Below are positions 43,014 to 51,610 of a stretch of DNA of 64,000 nucleotides, piece after piece (within the stretch, counting starts at the first letter, position 1; every line of letters starts with the position of its first letter). Both the position numbers and the translations under genes were made by a program. The notes beneath the pieces were generated by a model that worked only from the letters and a program-made list of their open reading frames with translations, was not told where the DNA came from and made no database searches. Source of the DNA: WSXY01 sp038325105 (GTDB lineage Bacteria; Actinomycetota; Coriobacteriia; Anaerosomatales; Anaerosomataceae); the NCBI GenBank assembly GCA_038325105.1, contig JBBQIR010000001.1, forward strand, positions 1 to 64,000, read 5' to 3'.

Positions 43014-43040
43014 TGTTCCCGATGAGGGAGGATGACTGAC

Positions 43041-44048
43041 ATGGCGCTTCCATTCGACGTTCGGGACCTGGTGAGCACAGGGTCCAAGTTTCTCAAGGAT
43101 CGCGACCAGCCGGTGAGTCTGGCGGTCGTGATTGAATCTGATGCGCCCGATTTTCTCGTCGACGCGCTTCGTAGCCGCATACGCCCGAACACTGCGAGCG
43201 CGGTGCTGCAAGTCGCGGTAGCCGGCGACGCTCCGGCCTCGATGAGTACTGTCGGCGTCGACGCAGTCGTCGCTGTTGCAGGTTCCGGCGGTCCCGAGCT
43301 CCGCTCGGCGCTCGTCGCGTTCAGGCAGTCGCGCATTCCGATTGTCGTGGTTGGTTTCGGTGGAGAGTCGAGCAAGGCGGCGCTCGCGGACGGGCTGCCC
43401 CAGCCGACGGCCGACTTGCTGGTGGGCGAAAACATCGCCGATGTCGTCGATGACCGGCTCGCAGGATGGCTAGCCGACGAGATCTCTTCCAAGCGTCTCG
43501 CGCTTGCGCACAACTTCCCGTTCATGCGGCGTGCCGTTGCCGAGGAAGCCGTGCGGGCGACGGCATGGCAGAACGGACTCGTTGGTGCGGTAGCGATCAT
43601 TCCCGGCGCCGACATGCCGATCATGACAGCCAACCAGGCCAAGATGCTCATGCAGATCGCGGCCGCGTTCGGTGAGCGGCTTGGACCTGAGCGCATCAAG
43701 GAACTCGCTGCCATCGTGGGCGGCGCGTTCGTGATGCGAACCGTCGCACGTCAGGCGCTCAGCTTTGTTCCGGTGCTTGGCTGGGCGGTCAAGGGTGGCA
43801 TCGGTTACGGCGGAACGATTGCCATGGGCATGGCAGCCATAGCGTACTTCGAGCAGGGCGCGGATCTCACGGAGGTTGCGCGCAAGCTCAAGGCAACGGC
43901 TGGAGACGCCGTTGGGAAGTTGCCGCGCCGCCGCGGTCTGAAGCCCGGCACCGCTGTACTCTCCGCTCCGGCACCCGATGTCCTTGAGCCCACTCTGCCG
44001 GGTCTTGCTCCAGGCGACGCACCCGGAGTCGGTACTGCCGGTGACTGA
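43041..44048 (+). CDS. DUF697-domain membrane-associated protein
   Basis: A 335-residue protein. Residues 1-130 form a Rossmann-like or GTPase-like region without intact nucleotide motifs. Residues about 165-285 match DUF697 (VGAVAIIPGADMPIMTANQ, MQIAAAFGERLG, and a Gly-rich hydrophobic stretch GYGGTIAMGMAAIAYFE). A Pro-rich tail follows. DUF697 often occurs with GTPase domains (YcjF-like) but is of unknown function. ATG 43041 has GAGGGAGG nine bases upstream. It overlaps the radical SAM gene by eight bases. Confidence 0.72.
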   Translation: MALPFDVRDLVSTGSKFLKDRDQPVSLAVVIESDAPDFLVDALRSRIRPNTASAVLQVAVAGDAPASMSTVGVDAVVAVAGSGGPELRSALVAFRQSRIPIVVVGFGGESSKAALADGLPQPTADLLVGENIADVVDDRLAGWLADEISSKRLALAHNFPFMRRAVAEEAVRATAWQNGLVGAVAIIPGADMPIMTANQAKMLMQIAAAFGERLGPERIKELAAIVGGAFVMRTVARQALSFVPVLGWAVKGGIGYGGTIAMGMAAIAYFEQGADLTEVARKLKATAGDAVGKLPRRRGLKPGTAVLSAPAPDVLEPTLPGLAPGDAPGVGTAGD

Positions 44049-45882
44049 TCTGTGGACGCGCATCGCACCACTCCTGGAGAACGTGGAGCGGCCAGGGCGG
44101 TATGTGGATCACGAGTGGGGCGCGATTGTTCGGCGTGACGCCGGGTATCGCGTCGCTCTCGTCTATCCGGACCTCTACGAGATCGGCATGGCGAACCAGG
44201 CGCTTCAGATACTCTACGGACGCCTGCTGACGCTACCCGACGTCGCGGCAGAGCGTGTCTTCCTTCCGTGGAAGGACATGACCGAGGCACTCCGCGCTGC
44301 AGGACTGCCTCTGTTCACGCTCGAGACGTGCACGCCGGTCGCCGAGTGTGATCTTGTCGGCATCACACTCGCGTACGAACTCACGTACTCCAACATTCTC
44401 GAGACACTCGATCTGGCGGGTATCCCGCTCAGGGCGGTCGACCGCTCTGAGGCCGACTCGCTTGTCATCGGTGGCGGACCGTGCGCGTTCAACCCCGAAC
44501 CGATGGCACCGTTCTTCGACGCGGTACTCGTGGGCGATGGCGAAGAAGCCGTCCTCGAGATCGTCGCAGTTCACCGCGCGGCCAAAGCCCGGGGAGCAAG
44601 CCGAGAGGAGACCCTCTCGGCGCTGGCAGCTCTACCGGGCGTCTACGTGCCGACGCTCTATCACAACGACGGCAACAAGATGGTCGCTACCGGGGGAGCG
44701 CCGGCGCAGGTGCGCAAGCGCGTGCTCGGCGACCTCGGCACGTTCGAGTCACCCGTGTGCCCTGTGGTCCCGTTCATGGATGTCGTCCATGACCGCGTGG
44801 CGATCGAGGTCCTGCGGGGCTGCGCGCGCGGATGCCGCTTCTGTCAGGCAGGGATGGTCTACCGGCCGGTACGGGAACGCACGCCGGATGCCATCGTTCG
44901 CGACACGACCGCGGCACTCGCCTGTACCGGCTACGAGGAGGTCTCGCTAACCTCGTTGTCGACTGCTGACCATTCCTGCCTCGAAGAGGTCCTCAGGCGC
45001 CTTACACGGCGTCTGGAGGGTACCGGGGTCGGCGTATCGCTGCCGTCACTGCGCGTCGACGCGTTCAGCGTCGGCATCGCACGTTTGCTTGGCGGCGGCA
45101 AGAAAACCGGTCTCACCTTCGCACCGGAGGCCGGCACGCAGCGTCTGCGCGACGTCATCAACAAGAACGTGACCGAGGAAGACCTCATCGAGACCGTCAC
45201 GAAGGCCTTCGACGCCGGCTGGCGGCGGGTGAAGCTCTACTTCATGATCGGCCTTCCGACCGAGACGGACGAGGACATCACGGGAATCGGCGAGCTCGTC
45301 GGCCGGGTGCTGACGGCAGCGCGTGCGGTGACGCCTCCGGCCGAGCGTGGCGGCATGAAGGTAGCCGTCTCGGTCTCGACGTTCGTGCCCAAGGCACACA
45401 CGCCGTTTCAGTGGGAGGCCCAGATTCGGCTTGAAGAAGTACGCCGCCGCCAGACGGTCTTGCGCGCGGCTATGCCCCGAAAGGGCGTTGACCTCTCGTA
45501 TCACGACCCGAACGTCTCGTTCCTCGAGGGCGTCCTCGCGCGCGGTGGGCGAGAAGTGGCTGACGTGATCGAGGCCGCGTGGCGCGCCGGTGCGCGGTTC
45601 GATGCGTGGACCGAGGAGTTCGATCACAAGAAGTGGGACGCCGCACTTGCCGAGACGGGCGTGGACGGCACCACCATTGCGAACCGGGAGCGAGCACTCG
45701 ACGAGACACTCCCGTGGCAGCACATCTCGGCGGGTGTCACGGGCGCCTACCTGAAGATCGAGCGAGAACGGGCGCGATCCGCAACACCCACGCCAGATTG
45801 CACGTTCGACGGCTGCACCGGATGTGGCGTGTGCGGCGCACCGGGTGTCGCGAACGTTTTGGCGGGAGTGCGTCATGGCTGA
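44041..45882 (+). CDS. B12-binding-domain radical SAM protein (TIGR03960-like)
   Basis: A 613-residue enzyme. The N-terminal region (about 25-190) has a cobalamin-binding-like fold, with VALVYPDLYEIGMANQALQ as the usual start. The radical SAM core has C261-x3-C265-x2-C268 in CARGCRFCQAG. The C-terminal region ends in a cysteine-rich TFDGCTGCGVCGAPG. The family is encoded next to a DUF2344 protein and RNase G in many Actinobacteria, Clostridia and Deltaproteobacteria, as here; the reaction is unknown, and RNA modification has been suggested from context. GTG 44041 is the start, inside the end of the previous gene. Confidence 0.87.
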   Translation: MTDLWTRIAPLLENVERPGRYVDHEWGAIVRRDAGYRVALVYPDLYEIGMANQALQILYGRLLTLPDVAAERVFLPWKDMTEALRAAGLPLFTLETCTPVAECDLVGITLAYELTYSNILETLDLAGIPLRAVDRSEADSLVIGGGPCAFNPEPMAPFFDAVLVGDGEEAVLEIVAVHRAAKARGASREETLSALAALPGVYVPTLYHNDGNKMVATGGAPAQVRKRVLGDLGTFESPVCPVVPFMDVVHDRVAIEVLRGCARGCRFCQAGMVYRPVRERTPDAIVRDTTAALACTGYEEVSLTSLSTADHSCLEEVLRRLTRRLEGTGVGVSLPSLRVDAFSVGIARLLGGGKKTGLTFAPEAGTQRLRDVINKNVTEEDLIETVTKAFDAGWRRVKLYFMIGLPTETDEDITGIGELVGRVLTAARAVTPPAERGGMKVAVSVSTFVPKAHTPFQWEAQIRLEEVRRRQTVLRAAMPRKGVDLSYHDPNVSFLEGVLARGGREVADVIEAAWRAGARFDAWTEEFDHKKWDAALAETGVDGTTIANRERALDETLPWQHISAGVTGAYLKIERERARSATPTPDCTFDGCTGCGVCGAPGVANVLAGVRHG

Positions 45883-46564
45883 AACGACGTTTCGTGCACG
45901 CGTGCGCTATGGCAAGACCGGACCACTGAGGCATCTCTCGCATCTCGAAGTCGTGCACGCGTGCGAGCGGTCTGCACGTCGCGCGGGATTGCCGTATGCT
46001 GTCACCAAGGGGTTCAGCCCGCATATGCGCATCGCGTTCGGCCCGGCGCTACCCGTCGGAACAGCCGGACTGGGCGAGTACTACGATGTGTGGCTTCGCT
46101 CCTATGTACCATCGGCAGACGTGCTCGCGAGCCTGGTGGTGGCGACGCCCGAGAATCTCGCTCCCGTCGCCGTGAACTATGCGGGCGAACGAGAAGCATC
46201 GCTCACTGCCGCGCTCACGATCGCCCGGTATCAAGTCGTCGTTAAGGGAGGAGTCGGACTCACGGAGAGCCTCACGGGCTCTCTTGCGGCAATCGTTGCC
46301 GAAGGCGTGTTTGCTGTCGATCACAAGGGAAAGCAGAAGGTTTTCGAACTCGCATCGACGCTCCCGAAGGAGCCGGAAGTGAGTTCGGTCGAAGGGGCTA
46401 CCGTCGTCAATCTGACGACACGAATGGGCGAGCGCGGCTCGCTCCGCCCCGAAACCCTTGTTACGGCGGCGCTGACACGGATCGGTCTCGAAGGTCGGAT
46501 CGTGTCCGTTACGCGCGAGGAGCTTCTCATCGAAGAGGAGGGCTCCTGGCGCAGCCCGATGTGA
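45875..46564 (+). CDS. DUF2344 protein (TIGR03936-like), partner of radical SAM enzyme
   Basis: A 229-residue protein. FRARVRYGKTGPLRHLSHLE and VTKGFSPHMRIAFGPALPVG are diagnostic of the family. It accompanies the B12-radical SAM protein upstream (overlap of 8 nt); in some genomes the two are fused. Function unknown; the basic N-terminus suits RNA contact. Confidence 0.85.
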   Translation: MAETTFRARVRYGKTGPLRHLSHLEVVHACERSARRAGLPYAVTKGFSPHMRIAFGPALPVGTAGLGEYYDVWLRSYVPSADVLASLVVATPENLAPVAVNYAGEREASLTAALTIARYQVVVKGGVGLTESLTGSLAAIVAEGVFAVDHKGKQKVFELASTLPKEPEVSSVEGATVVNLTTRMGERGSLRPETLVTAALTRIGLEGRIVSVTREELLIEEEGSWRSPM

Positions 46565-46580
46565 CAGCGGGGGTGTGGCA

Positions 46581-48068
46581 GTGCCGAGTACCGTCCGCGA
46601 GATGCTCATCTCGCATGACGCACACGAAACGAGAGTCGCGGTCATTGAGAACCGCCGCCTCGTTGAACTCTATATCGAGCGTCCGAAGCGCAGCGTTGTC
46701 GGCAACGTGTATCTCGGGAAAGTCAGAGATGTGCTGCCGGGTATGCAGGCGGCGTTCGTGGACATCGGACTCGAGAAGAACGCGTTCCTCTACGTCGATG
46801 AGATTGTGGCGCCCGAAGACGTCAAAGATGTTCCGCGTCGCGACATCCAGGCCCTTCTCCGGCCGGGCCAGCAGATCATGGTGCAGGTGCTCAGGGACCC
46901 GATGGGGACCAAGGGCGCCCGCGTGACCACTGAGCTTACGTTTCCCGGACGGTTCCTCGTGCTGATGCCGTTCTCGTCGTTCGTGGGCATCTCCAGGAAG
47001 CTTCCCGAGGAGGAACGGGACCGCCTGCACGAGATCGTCGCTCCGCTTGTGGAGGAAGGCCTCGGCGTGATCGTGCGTACCGCCGCCTCCGGGGCGAGCG
47101 AGCGGGACCTTGGCAGCGACCTCGAGTTCCTGCAACGGCTCTGGCGGCGCGTCAAGCATCAGGCGCACGAGGGTCTGGCGCCCGAGGTCGTGTACACCGA
47201 GATGGACCTCGCGCTCCGGATGGTGCGAGACGCGTTCGGCGATGAGTACAAGCGGCTCGTTGTCGACGAGAAGCGCCTCTACGAGAAGGTCGTCGCCTTC
47301 CTCAAGAAGACGTCGCCTGATCTTGTGCGTCGCGTGACGTTGCACAAGGAACGGCAGCCGGTCTTCGACGCGTATGAGTTGCAGCCACAGATCGAGCTGG
47401 CGACACTGCGGAACGTACCGCTGCCCTCGGGCGGGCATATCACGATCGACAAGACCGAGGCGCTCACGGCGATCGACGTGAACACCGGCTCGTATGTCGG
47501 CCGCAAGAACCTTGAGGATACGATTCTGCGCACGAATCTCGAGGCTGCCGAGGAGGCCGTTCGCCAGCTAAGACTCCGCGATATCGGTGGAATCATCGTG
47601 ATCGATTTCATCGACATGGAGATCGTCAGTCACAGGTCCGAAGTGATGCGGTCTCTTTCGACCGCGCTCGAGCGCGATCGCACTAAGACGCGGACAACTG
47701 AGATATCGCGGCTGGGCCTCGTGGAGATGACCCGCAAGAATGTGACCGACGGTCTCTACGGCGTTTTGACGGCGCCGTGTCCTACCTGTCACGGCGAAGG
47801 TAGGGTACTCTCTGATGCGACGCGCCGTATCGCAGCAGAGCGGCGCATCAAGGAGATACTCGTGAGCGGTCGTTCCTCGGCGTATCTGCTGGGTTTGCAG
47901 CCGGAGACGTACGCGCTTGTGACGGCGCCGGGAAACAACACGATCGCCATCCTGAGGGCCGAGACCGGGAAAAGCGTGGCGCTTGTGGCTGATCCCGATT
48001 GTGCGCCCACAGAAGTGAAGGTCGTTATCGAAGGTAGGGGAAGCGCGGCGGACGCGAAGGTGCAGTAG
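46581..48068 (+). CDS. rng: Ribonuclease E/G family endonuclease
   Basis: A 495-residue endoribonuclease. An S1 domain occupies about 35-125 (GNVYLGKVRDVLPGMQAAFVD), followed by the RNase H-like and 5'-sensor region (RTAASGASERDLGSD). The catalytic aspartates are in TAIDVNTGS and IIVIDFIDME, and the zinc-link CPTCHGEGRV follows. It lacks the long unstructured C-terminal scaffold of E. coli RNase E and so is of RNase G size. GTG 46581 has GGGGG seven bases upstream. It lies between DUF2344 and ribosomal proteins L21/L27, a common neighbourhood. Confidence 0.9.
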   Translation: MPSTVREMLISHDAHETRVAVIENRRLVELYIERPKRSVVGNVYLGKVRDVLPGMQAAFVDIGLEKNAFLYVDEIVAPEDVKDVPRRDIQALLRPGQQIMVQVLRDPMGTKGARVTTELTFPGRFLVLMPFSSFVGISRKLPEEERDRLHEIVAPLVEEGLGVIVRTAASGASERDLGSDLEFLQRLWRRVKHQAHEGLAPEVVYTEMDLALRMVRDAFGDEYKRLVVDEKRLYEKVVAFLKKTSPDLVRRVTLHKERQPVFDAYELQPQIELATLRNVPLPSGGHITIDKTEALTAIDVNTGSYVGRKNLEDTILRTNLEAAEEAVRQLRLRDIGGIIVIDFIDMEIVSHRSEVMRSLSTALERDRTKTRTTEISRLGLVEMTRKNVTDGLYGVLTAPCPTCHGEGRVLSDATRRIAAERRIKEILVSGRSSAYLLGLQPETYALVTAPGNNTIAILRAETGKSVALVADPDCAPTEVKVVIEGRGSAADAKVQ

Positions 48069-48076
48069 CACCCGCG

Positions 48077-48105
48077 TTGACCCGACCCATACCCTGTGTT
48101 AGCAT
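48077..48105 (+). promoter_or_regulatory. Promoter for rplU-rpmA
   Basis: TTGACC (48077-48082) and TAGCAT (48100-48105) with a 17-nt spacer, plus TGT before the -10 as an extended element. The predicted start near 48112 gives a 31-nt leader. Confidence 0.75.
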
Positions 48106-48142
48106 TTCTCCTCGCGTTTGATTCCGGAGACTGGAGCTATTG

Positions 48143-48727
48143 ATGTACGCAGTCGTGACAACCGGCGGCAAGCAGATGAAGGTCGAAAAGGACACTGTTG
48201 CCGTTGTAGAAAAGATCGATGCACCGGTCGGCGATTCCATTACGCTGCCCGTGTTGTTCATGGCTGATGGCGATGCGATCCTGTTCGGCGAAGACGCCGC
48301 AGCGGTCACAGTCACGGCTACCGTCATCGAGCACTTCAAGGGCGAGAAGCAGATCGTCTTCAAGTTCAAGAAGCGCAAGGGCTACAAGAAGATGAGAGGC
48401 CATCGCCAGCATCAGACGGCGGTGCTCATCACCGATATCGCCACCGGCGCTCCCAAGAAGGCCGTCAGGGCCCCCAAGGTTGAGGAAGCCGTTGTAGAAG
48501 CGGTTGCCGAGAAGCCGGCTGCCAAGGCGCCTGCAGCGAAGAAACCTGCGGCGAAGAAGCCTGCAGCGAAGAAGCCTGCGGCTGCCAAGGAGACCACGGT
48601 TGCCGAGAAGCCGGCTGCCAAGAAGCCCGCAGCGAAGAAGCCCGCGGACGCCGCAGCCAAAAAGTCGGCTGCCAAGAAGCCTGCAGCGAAGAAGACCACC
48701 TCGAAAGCCGACGAGGCCGCCGAATAG
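48143..48727 (+). CDS. rplU: Ribosomal protein L21 with long Lys/Ala/Pro-rich C-terminal tail
   Basis: A 194-residue protein. Residues 1-103 are standard L21 (YAVVTTGGKQMKVEKD, FKFKKRKGYKKMRGHRQ, TAVLITDI). L21 normally ends here. The remaining 90 residues are a tail of AAKKPAAKKP-type repeats mixed with Glu-Val-Ala segments, much like histone H1 or mycobacterial HU tails. The repeats make the DNA from 48500 to 48715 low in complexity. The tail may bind RNA or DNA; it is too long and regular to be a frameshift product. Start ATG 48143. Confidence 0.92.
   Translation: MYAVVTTGGKQMKVEKDTVAVVEKIDAPVGDSITLPVLFMADGDAILFGEDAAAVTVTATVIEHFKGEKQIVFKFKKRKGYKKMRGHRQHQTAVLITDIATGAPKKAVRAPKVEEAVVEAVAEKPAAKAPAAKKPAAKKPAAKKPAAAKETTVAEKPAAKKPAAKKPADAAAKKSAAKKPAAKKTTSKADEAAE
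48500..48715 (+). repeat. Low-complexity coding repeat (AAGAAGCCTGCAGCG-type) in L21 tail
   Basis: Imperfect tandem units of about 15 nt encode Lys-Lys-Pro-Ala-Ala. Unit number is prone to change by slippage, so strain-level length variation is expected. Confidence 0.75.
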
Positions 48728-48747
48728 TATCGAAGGGGTTGTGAACG

Positions 48748-49002
48748 ATGGCCCATAAAAAAGGTCTCGGATCAACGAAGAACGGCCGCGACTCCAAGTC
48801 CAAGCGACTTGGCGTCAAGCGGTTCGCCGGCCAGATCGTCACCTCTGGCTCGATTCTCGTCCGCCAGCGCGGCACGCGCCTTAAGCCCGGTGTGAACGTG
48901 GGCATCGGCCGTGACGACACGCTGTTCGCCAAGATGGACGGCGTCGTCGAGTTTTCGCATGGCAAGGACCGTCGGGTACACATCCGACCGGTGGTCGCCT
49001 AG
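48748..49002 (+). CDS. rpmA: Ribosomal protein L27
   Basis: An 84-residue protein with the conserved N-terminus AHKKGLGSTKNGRDS that reaches the peptidyl-transferase centre, and the VGIGRDDTLFAKMDG core. There is no N-terminal extension of the kind that Prp protease removes in Firmicutes. Co-transcribed with rplU. Confidence 0.96.
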   Translation: MAHKKGLGSTKNGRDSKSKRLGVKRFAGQIVTSGSILVRQRGTRLKPGVNVGIGRDDTLFAKMDGVVEFSHGKDRRVHIRPVVA

Positions 49003-49035
49003 CAGGCCGTCAAGAGCACGAACGAAACGTTCGAG

Positions 49036-49064
49036 GGCCCTCCACCGGTGGTGGAGGGTCTTTT
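49036..49064 (+). terminator. Rho-independent terminator after rpmA
   Basis: A 9-bp perfect stem, CCCTCCACC (49038-49046) with GGTGGAGGG (49050-49058), a 3-nt loop, then TCTTTT. This is the most classical terminator in the window. Confidence 0.88.
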
Positions 49065-49130
49065 GTCACGATAGGGGTAGTACCGCGTATCGACTATCAT
49101 CGGTGCAGGTCCTCCGGTAAGGAGCAACCA

Positions 49131-50465
49131 GTGTTTGTCGATGAAGCGAAAATTCACGTGAAGGCCGGTGACGGCGGCGGAGGCAGCGCCTCGATGCGCC
49201 GGGAGGCTCACGTCCCCAAGGGCGGACCGAACGGCGGCGACGGCGGCAGGGGCGGCAGCGTCATCGTCGAGGCCGACCAAGCGCTTTCAACCTTGCTTGA
49301 CTTTCATTACAGGCGCCACTTCAAGGCGCAACGTGGAACGCACGGCAAGGGCTCGAACCTCGACGGCGCGACCGGAGACGACCTGATCCTGCGCGTGCCG
49401 GTCGGCACGGTCGTACGCCTCGAAGAGACCGGCGAGCTCATGGCGGATCTATCGCGGTCCGGCAAGCGTGTCGTCGTTGCTCGTGGCGGCCGCGGTGGAC
49501 TCGGCAACACGCACTTCGTGACGCCGACCCGGCGGGCACCGTCTTTCGCACAACTCGGTGAGCCCGCCGAGGAGCGCTGGATCACCCTTGAGCTCAAACT
49601 TCTCGCCGATGCTGCGCTCGTCGGCTTCCCGAGCGTTGGAAAGTCATCGCTCATCGGACGCATGAGTGCGGCTCGTCCCAAGATCGCCGACTACCCGTTC
49701 ACGACGCTCGTTCCCAACCTGGGTGTCGTGCAGGCGGGCGATCGCTCGTTCGTGGTTGCGGATGTTCCCGGTCTCATCGAAGGGGCGAGTGAGGGAGCAG
49801 GTCTCGGGCATGCGTTTCTTCGCCACATCGAGCGAACGGCACTCATCCTCCACGTTGTGGACCTTACAGGCGGCTACGACGAGCGCGACCCGGTCGAGGG
49901 TATCGGCATCATCGATGCCGAGCTGGCCGCACACGCCGAGGAACTCGCTTCGCGCCCCCAGGTGGTCATCGGTAACAAGATGGATGTTGAGGGCGCTCCT
50001 GCGGCGTCTGACGCCGTTGCGCGGTGGTGCGAGGACATCGGACGCCCGTACTTCGAGGTCTCGGCCGTCACCGGCGAAGGCATCGAGACGATGGTGCGAG
50101 CCGTTGCGGCCGCGGTCCACGACCTCCGTCTCGCGCAGGAGCCCGAAGAGGCGGCCTTCGAGGAGACGTTCGTGTACGAGCCTCCGCAGGAGCGTGTCAT
50201 CGAGGTAGAGCGCATGGGCAAGGCCGACTACCGCGTGCGAAGCGGCTTCGTCGAGCGCATGGTCATCATGACTGACATGGCCAATGAGGAAGCGGTGGCT
50301 CACTTGCAACGACGGCTCAAGCGCGCTGGCGTGGAGAACGCGCTCATCGAAGCCGGCGCAACCGATGGCGACACGGTGAACATCGGGCCGGTATCATTCG
50401 AGTTCGAGTCACATCTGGCACCCGAGGTCGCGGACGGAGCGGAAGAAGAGGCGGGGGATGAGTAA
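49131..50465 (+). CDS. obgE: GTPase Obg (CgtA)
   Basis: A 444-residue ribosome-associated GTPase. The Gly-rich Obg fold spans 1-158 (GDGGGGSASMRR, GPNGGDGGRGG). The G domain has GFPSVGKSS (about 164-172), DVPGLIEGASEG and NKMD. A C-terminal OCT domain covers about 350-430. It acts in large-subunit assembly and stress signalling. The GTG start has GTAAGGAG upstream. It overlaps proB by eight bases. Confidence 0.94.
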   Translation: MFVDEAKIHVKAGDGGGGSASMRREAHVPKGGPNGGDGGRGGSVIVEADQALSTLLDFHYRRHFKAQRGTHGKGSNLDGATGDDLILRVPVGTVVRLEETGELMADLSRSGKRVVVARGGRGGLGNTHFVTPTRRAPSFAQLGEPAEERWITLELKLLADAALVGFPSVGKSSLIGRMSAARPKIADYPFTTLVPNLGVVQAGDRSFVVADVPGLIEGASEGAGLGHAFLRHIERTALILHVVDLTGGYDERDPVEGIGIIDAELAAHAEELASRPQVVIGNKMDVEGAPAASDAVARWCEDIGRPYFEVSAVTGEGIETMVRAVAAAVHDLRLAQEPEEAAFEETFVYEPPQERVIEVERMGKADYRVRSGFVERMVIMTDMANEEAVAHLQRRLKRAGVENALIEAGATDGDTVNIGPVSFEFESHLAPEVADGAEEEAGDE

Positions 50466-51561
50466 GCGGACGATCGTCGTCAAGGTCGGCAGCTCGACGG
50501 TCACGGGGGCTGACGGTCGGATCGACCGCGAGTACCTCGAGGGCCTCGTCGACCAGATCGTGGCGGTGCGAGACGACGGATGCAATGTCGCGCTCGTGTC
50601 GTCCGGCGCGATTGCTGCGGGACTCGAGGCACTCGGACTAACAAGTCGTCCCAAGGACATGCCGACGATGCAGGCCACGGCAGCGGTCGGACAGGTTCGC
50701 CTCATCGAGACGTACGCTGAGCTCGCTGCCGAGCGCGACCTCAGCGTTGGGCAGGTCCTTTTCACCCGGGAAGACGTGTCGCACCGGCAGCAGTACCTCA
50801 ATGCCTGTCACACGCTCGAGCGGTTGCTCGACATGGGTGTGCTGCCGATCGTGAACGAGAACGACACGACGGCTGTGGATGAGATCCGATTTGGCGACAA
50901 CGACTACCTCGCAGCGCTGGTCGGCATCATGCTGCACGCTGATGCAGTCGTGCTGCTGACGGACATCGAGGGCCTCTATGACACCGATCCCCGGCAGGAC
51001 TCGGAAGCCCGACTCGTGGAGCACGTTGTGGAGTTGACCGACGAACTCCTCGCGGCGGCCGGCGGCGCCGGTTCGCTCGTAGGCTCCGGCGGCATGGCCA
51101 CGAAGCTTGAGGCCGCGCGGGCGCTCATGGATGCGGGTATCCCGCTTGTGGTGTGCGACGGGCGGCGGGCTGACGTCGTGGTCGATGCGGTCGCCGGGAA
51201 GCCTGTCGGAACGCTCTTCGCGGGCGGTAAGGCGGCCCTTAAAGGACGCAAGTTGTGGCTCGCGTACGCGGGTCGCGCGGTGGGCTCTATCGTGATTGAC
51301 GCTGGCGCGAAAGAGGCCCTATGCTTGCGGGGTGGAAGCTTGCTCCCGGCCGGGGTTGTCGACGTGTCCGGGAGCTTTGTTGTCGGGGACGCTGTCACGC
51401 TCAACGACGCGGATGGAACGGTCGTTGCCAGGGGGCTCGCCGGTATGTCAGCCGACGACCTGCGGAAGGCGAAGGGACTGCGTACGGCGCAGATTGCCGG
51501 CGTGCTGCCGCTATGGGACGGAGCAGCGGTCGTGCACCGCGACCATCTCGTCATCGTCTGA
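50458..51561 (+). CDS. proB: Glutamate 5-kinase
   Basis: A 367-residue enzyme for the first step of proline synthesis. The amino-acid kinase domain (about 1-255) has VVKVGSSTVTG, VSSGAIAAGLEALG, VNENDTTAVDEIRFGDND and the GGMATKLEAAR segment. A C-terminal PUA domain (about 275-365) is present, as in feedback-inhibited proline kinases. Confidence 0.95.
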   Translation: MSKRTIVVKVGSSTVTGADGRIDREYLEGLVDQIVAVRDDGCNVALVSSGAIAAGLEALGLTSRPKDMPTMQATAAVGQVRLIETYAELAAERDLSVGQVLFTREDVSHRQQYLNACHTLERLLDMGVLPIVNENDTTAVDEIRFGDNDYLAALVGIMLHADAVVLLTDIEGLYDTDPRQDSEARLVEHVVELTDELLAAAGGAGSLVGSGGMATKLEAARALMDAGIPLVVCDGRRADVVVDAVAGKPVGTLFAGGKAALKGRKLWLAYAGRAVGSIVIDAGAKEALCLRGGSLLPAGVVDVSGSFVVGDAVTLNDADGTVVARGLAGMSADDLRKAKGLRTAQIAGVLPLWDGAAVVHRDHLVIV

Positions 51562-51610
51562 GGAATCCGAATCCGTCGTATGGTAGTGAAGGCACTGGAA
51601 GGGAATGCGA

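Noticed and set aside
48500..48715. CRISPR-like or satellite repeat
   Set aside because: The repeats are in frame, encode the L21 tail and have no spacers.
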